A stretch of 14,066 bases of DNA from an uncultured Planctomycetaceae bacterium (GTDB taxonomy: Bacteria > Planctomycetota > Planctomycetia > Pirellulales > UBA1268): assembly GCA_903885855.1 (NCBI GenBank), contig CAISKG010000064.1:1-14066 (forward strand). Direction: 5' to 3'. Position numbers and translations under genes: made by a program. Below the pieces are notes generated by a model that saw nothing but the letters and a program-made list of their open reading frames with translations, had not been told where the DNA came from and ran no database searches. Shown piece after piece: positions 12,451-14,066 of this stretch. Position 1 is the stretch's first letter, and each line of letters starts with the position of its first letter.

Positions 12451-14066
12451 ATGAGGTTCTCGGCCATGAGGTTTTCCAGCGCGATCGTGATCGCCGGCAT
12501 CGTGATCGTCGGGGTGGGAGGCTGCAGCAAGCCGAAGACGGTCGCCAAGCCGGCCCAGCAGCCGCCGCAGGTCGACCTCGGTGAACCGGCGCCCCACGAA
12601 CCGGTGGCGGGCCCGGTGCCGCGCCGCCCCCAGCCCGCGGCGCCGACCACGCCCCCCGTCGCCCCCCCGACCGCCGCAGCCACCGACGCCGCACCGGGCG
12701 CCGCCGCCGTGGCCGAACTCCTCGCCACCCTCGGCTCCGCCGCCGACGAGGACGGCCGCGTGCGCGCCATCGACGCTCTGGCCGACCTCGGGCAGAACGC
12801 CAAGCCGGCCCTCGACGCGATCGTCAAGGCCCTCGACACCGACAATGTCCGCGTCCGTTGGCACGCGGCCCGCGCCGTGGGGGCCATCGGCGAGGACGCG
12901 ATCCCGGTGATCCCCAAGCTCGCCGAGCTTCTCTTGAGCGACGCCGATCCGATCGTCTGCACGCAGTCCGCGGCCGCGATCCGCGCGATCCGCGCCGACG
13001 ACGGGCGCACCGAGATCCCGGAGGAGGCCGCGAAGATCTACGCCGAAGCCGCCGCGGCGGTCGGCAAGGCGGCGGTCCATCCCGATGCCCGCGTTCGCCG
13101 GGCCGCGCTGCGGGCCATCGCCGCGCTCGTCGCCGATCCGGCCAAGCAGGCCTCCATGATCGACGACTCGCTGGCCGACGCAGATCCGGCGGTGGTGGTG
13201 GAATCGCTCCACTCGCTCGCCGATCTCGGCGCGGGGGCCGTTCCGATGCTCGTCGAATCCCTCAAGGACCCGAAGTCGCGCTACTGGGCCGAGGTGGCCC
13301 TGGCGGAGATCGGTCCCGATGCCGCCCAGGCGACCCCGGCCCTGGCCGCCGCAACGCTCGCCGGCGAGCCCGAGGAGCGTCTCCAGGCCATGCTCGCGCT
13401 GGCCGCCATCGGCGAGCCGGCTGCCGAGGCCGCCGACGAGCTGGCCACGGCGCTCGATTCGTCGGACAGCACGGTCCGCTCCGCCGCCGCCTTCGCCCTG
13501 GGTCGCATGCGGGCCGCGGCCGCGGACGCGGCCCTCGAGAAGGCCGCCGCCGACGCCGATCCGTTCCTCGCCGGTGTCGCCGCCTGGGCCCGCGCCCGGA
13601 TCCACCCGGACGATGCGGCGCTGGTGTCGACGTCGCTCGGCCTGCTCACCGGCGCCATGGATGCCGACCGTCCCAACGTGAAGATCGCCGCCCTCCACGC
13701 ACTGCCCGATCTCGCCGGCAGCATCGACGACGCGCAGGAGGGGGCGCTGGCCGAGCGTTTCGTGAAGCTCCTCGAGGACGCCCACCCGGGGGTGCGTTCG
13801 GCGGCAGCCGCGGCGCTGGCCCGGCTCGGCCCCACCGCCGTCGGCGCCCTCGAGGGAGCCCTCGGCAACCCCGCGGTGCGCACCGTGGCCATGGAGTTGC
13901 TCGCGGCCGCCGGTTCGAACGCGAAGCCGGCCGTCGACACGCTCGTGGCCGCGCTGGCCGACGCCGACCCGGCCGTCCGTGGCGACGCCGCGGTGGCCGT
14001 GGCCTCGATCGGCGCCGATGCCGCCGAGGCGGTGCCGGCGCTCGTCTCGATCGTCGAGGGGAAGGA
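12451..14066 (+). CDS. HEAT-repeat lipoprotein (3' end beyond window)
   Basis: The frame is open from ATG 12451 to the window end, showing 538 residues. A GGAG motif lies 9 bases before the start; a second ATG at 12466 begins a near-duplicate of the first five codons and is an alternative start. The hydrophobic segment (11-23) ends in V-G-G-C with Cys25, a lipobox for lipid attachment. A Pro/Ala-rich linker (~27-84) leads to a long array of HEAT/PBS-type repeats of ~35-40 residues from ~86 onward. These show recurring D-x-x-x-x-V-R-x-x-A-A-x-A-L/V-x-x-I/L-G-x-x-A patterns, for example D-N-V-R-V-R-W-H-A-A-R-A-V-G-A-I-G. Such arrays are protein-binding solenoids. An envelope-anchored scaffold is the likely role; partner and enzyme activity are unknown, and a further domain could follow outside the window. 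Confidence 0.9.
   Translation, partial: MRFSAMRFSSAIVIAGIVIVGVGGCSKPKTVAKPAQQPPQVDLGEPAPHEPVAGPVPRRPQPAAPTTPPVAPPTAAATDAAPGAAAVAELLATLGSAADEDGRVRAIDALADLGQNAKPALDAIVKALDTDNVRVRWHAARAVGAIGEDAIPVIPKLAELLLSDADPIVCTQSAAAIRAIRADDGRTEIPEEAAKIYAEAAAAVGKAAVHPDARVRRAALRAIAALVADPAKQASMIDDSLADADPAVVVESLHSLADLGAGAVPMLVESLKDPKSRYWAEVALAEIGPDAAQATPALAAATLAGEPEERLQAMLALAAIGEPAAEAADELATALDSSDSTVRSAAAFALGRMRAAAADAALEKAAADADPFLAGVAAWARARIHPDDAALVSTSLGLLTGAMDADRPNVKIAALHALPDLAGSIDDAQEGALAERFVKLLEDAHPGVRSAAAAALARLGPTAVGALEGALGNPAVRTVAMELLAAAGSNAKPAVDTLVAALADADPAVRGDAAVAVASIGADAAEAVPALVSIVEGK

Noticed and set aside
12016..13785. Extension of the minus-strand secreted gene across the HEAT gene
   Set aside because: The signal peptide begins at 12015, and the extension is antisense to clear HEAT repeats.

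Overview
The window is very GC-rich (by eye well above 70%) and coding-dense. The gene content suggests a member of the Planctomycetota, probably Pirellulales-like. The clues are secreted proteins with NPCBM-like and HEAT modules, a secreted family with an M-R-R-x-N-R helix near its middle, glutamine/glycine-rich coiled-coil proteins, and a permissive mix of ATG and GTG starts with uneven Shine-Dalgarno use. This assignment is an inference; no rRNA or marker gene is present to prove it.

Layout. Bases 1-9224 (+) hold one long, tightly packed operon of seven genes. They are: the 3' part of a GQEG-repeat coiled-coil protein; a secreted Q-rich helical protein; a secreted protein of tandem beta-rich repeats plus an NPCBM-like domain; an HtrA-type trypsin-like protease with an intact His-Asp-Ser triad and one PDZ domain; a second protease-fold protein with all three catalytic residues replaced; a third, larger one that has also lost the triad and carries two PDZ domains and an alpha/beta-hydrolase-like tail; and a short RluA-type pseudouridine synthase. 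Four junctions are clear stop/start overlaps (ATGA or GTGA), one is ambiguous between a GTGA overlap and a 68-bp gap, and the last has a 1-bp gap. The promoter lies upstream of the window. A 16-bp convergent gap separates the operon from a minus-strand photolyase/cryptochrome-like gene (9241-10608) whose FAD domain precedes its alpha/beta antenna-type domain, the reverse of the usual order. A roughly 700-bp spacer (10609-11316) holds three strong hairpins, one resembling a REP-type palindrome, and a small coding-like patch of uncertain strand. A minus-strand secreted protein (11317-12015) and a plus-strand HEAT-repeat lipoprotein (12451 to the window end) diverge from a 435-bp regulatory gap.

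How the genes may work together. Genes 2-6 all carry export signals, and gene 1 shares a distinctive helical module with gene 2. The operon therefore looks like a cell-envelope quality-control or assembly system: one active PDZ protease, two catalytically dead protease-fold partners that could act as adaptors or scaffolds, and coiled-coil/beta-repeat proteins as structural partners. The co-occurrence, triad states and coupling are visible in the sequence; the joint function is inferred.
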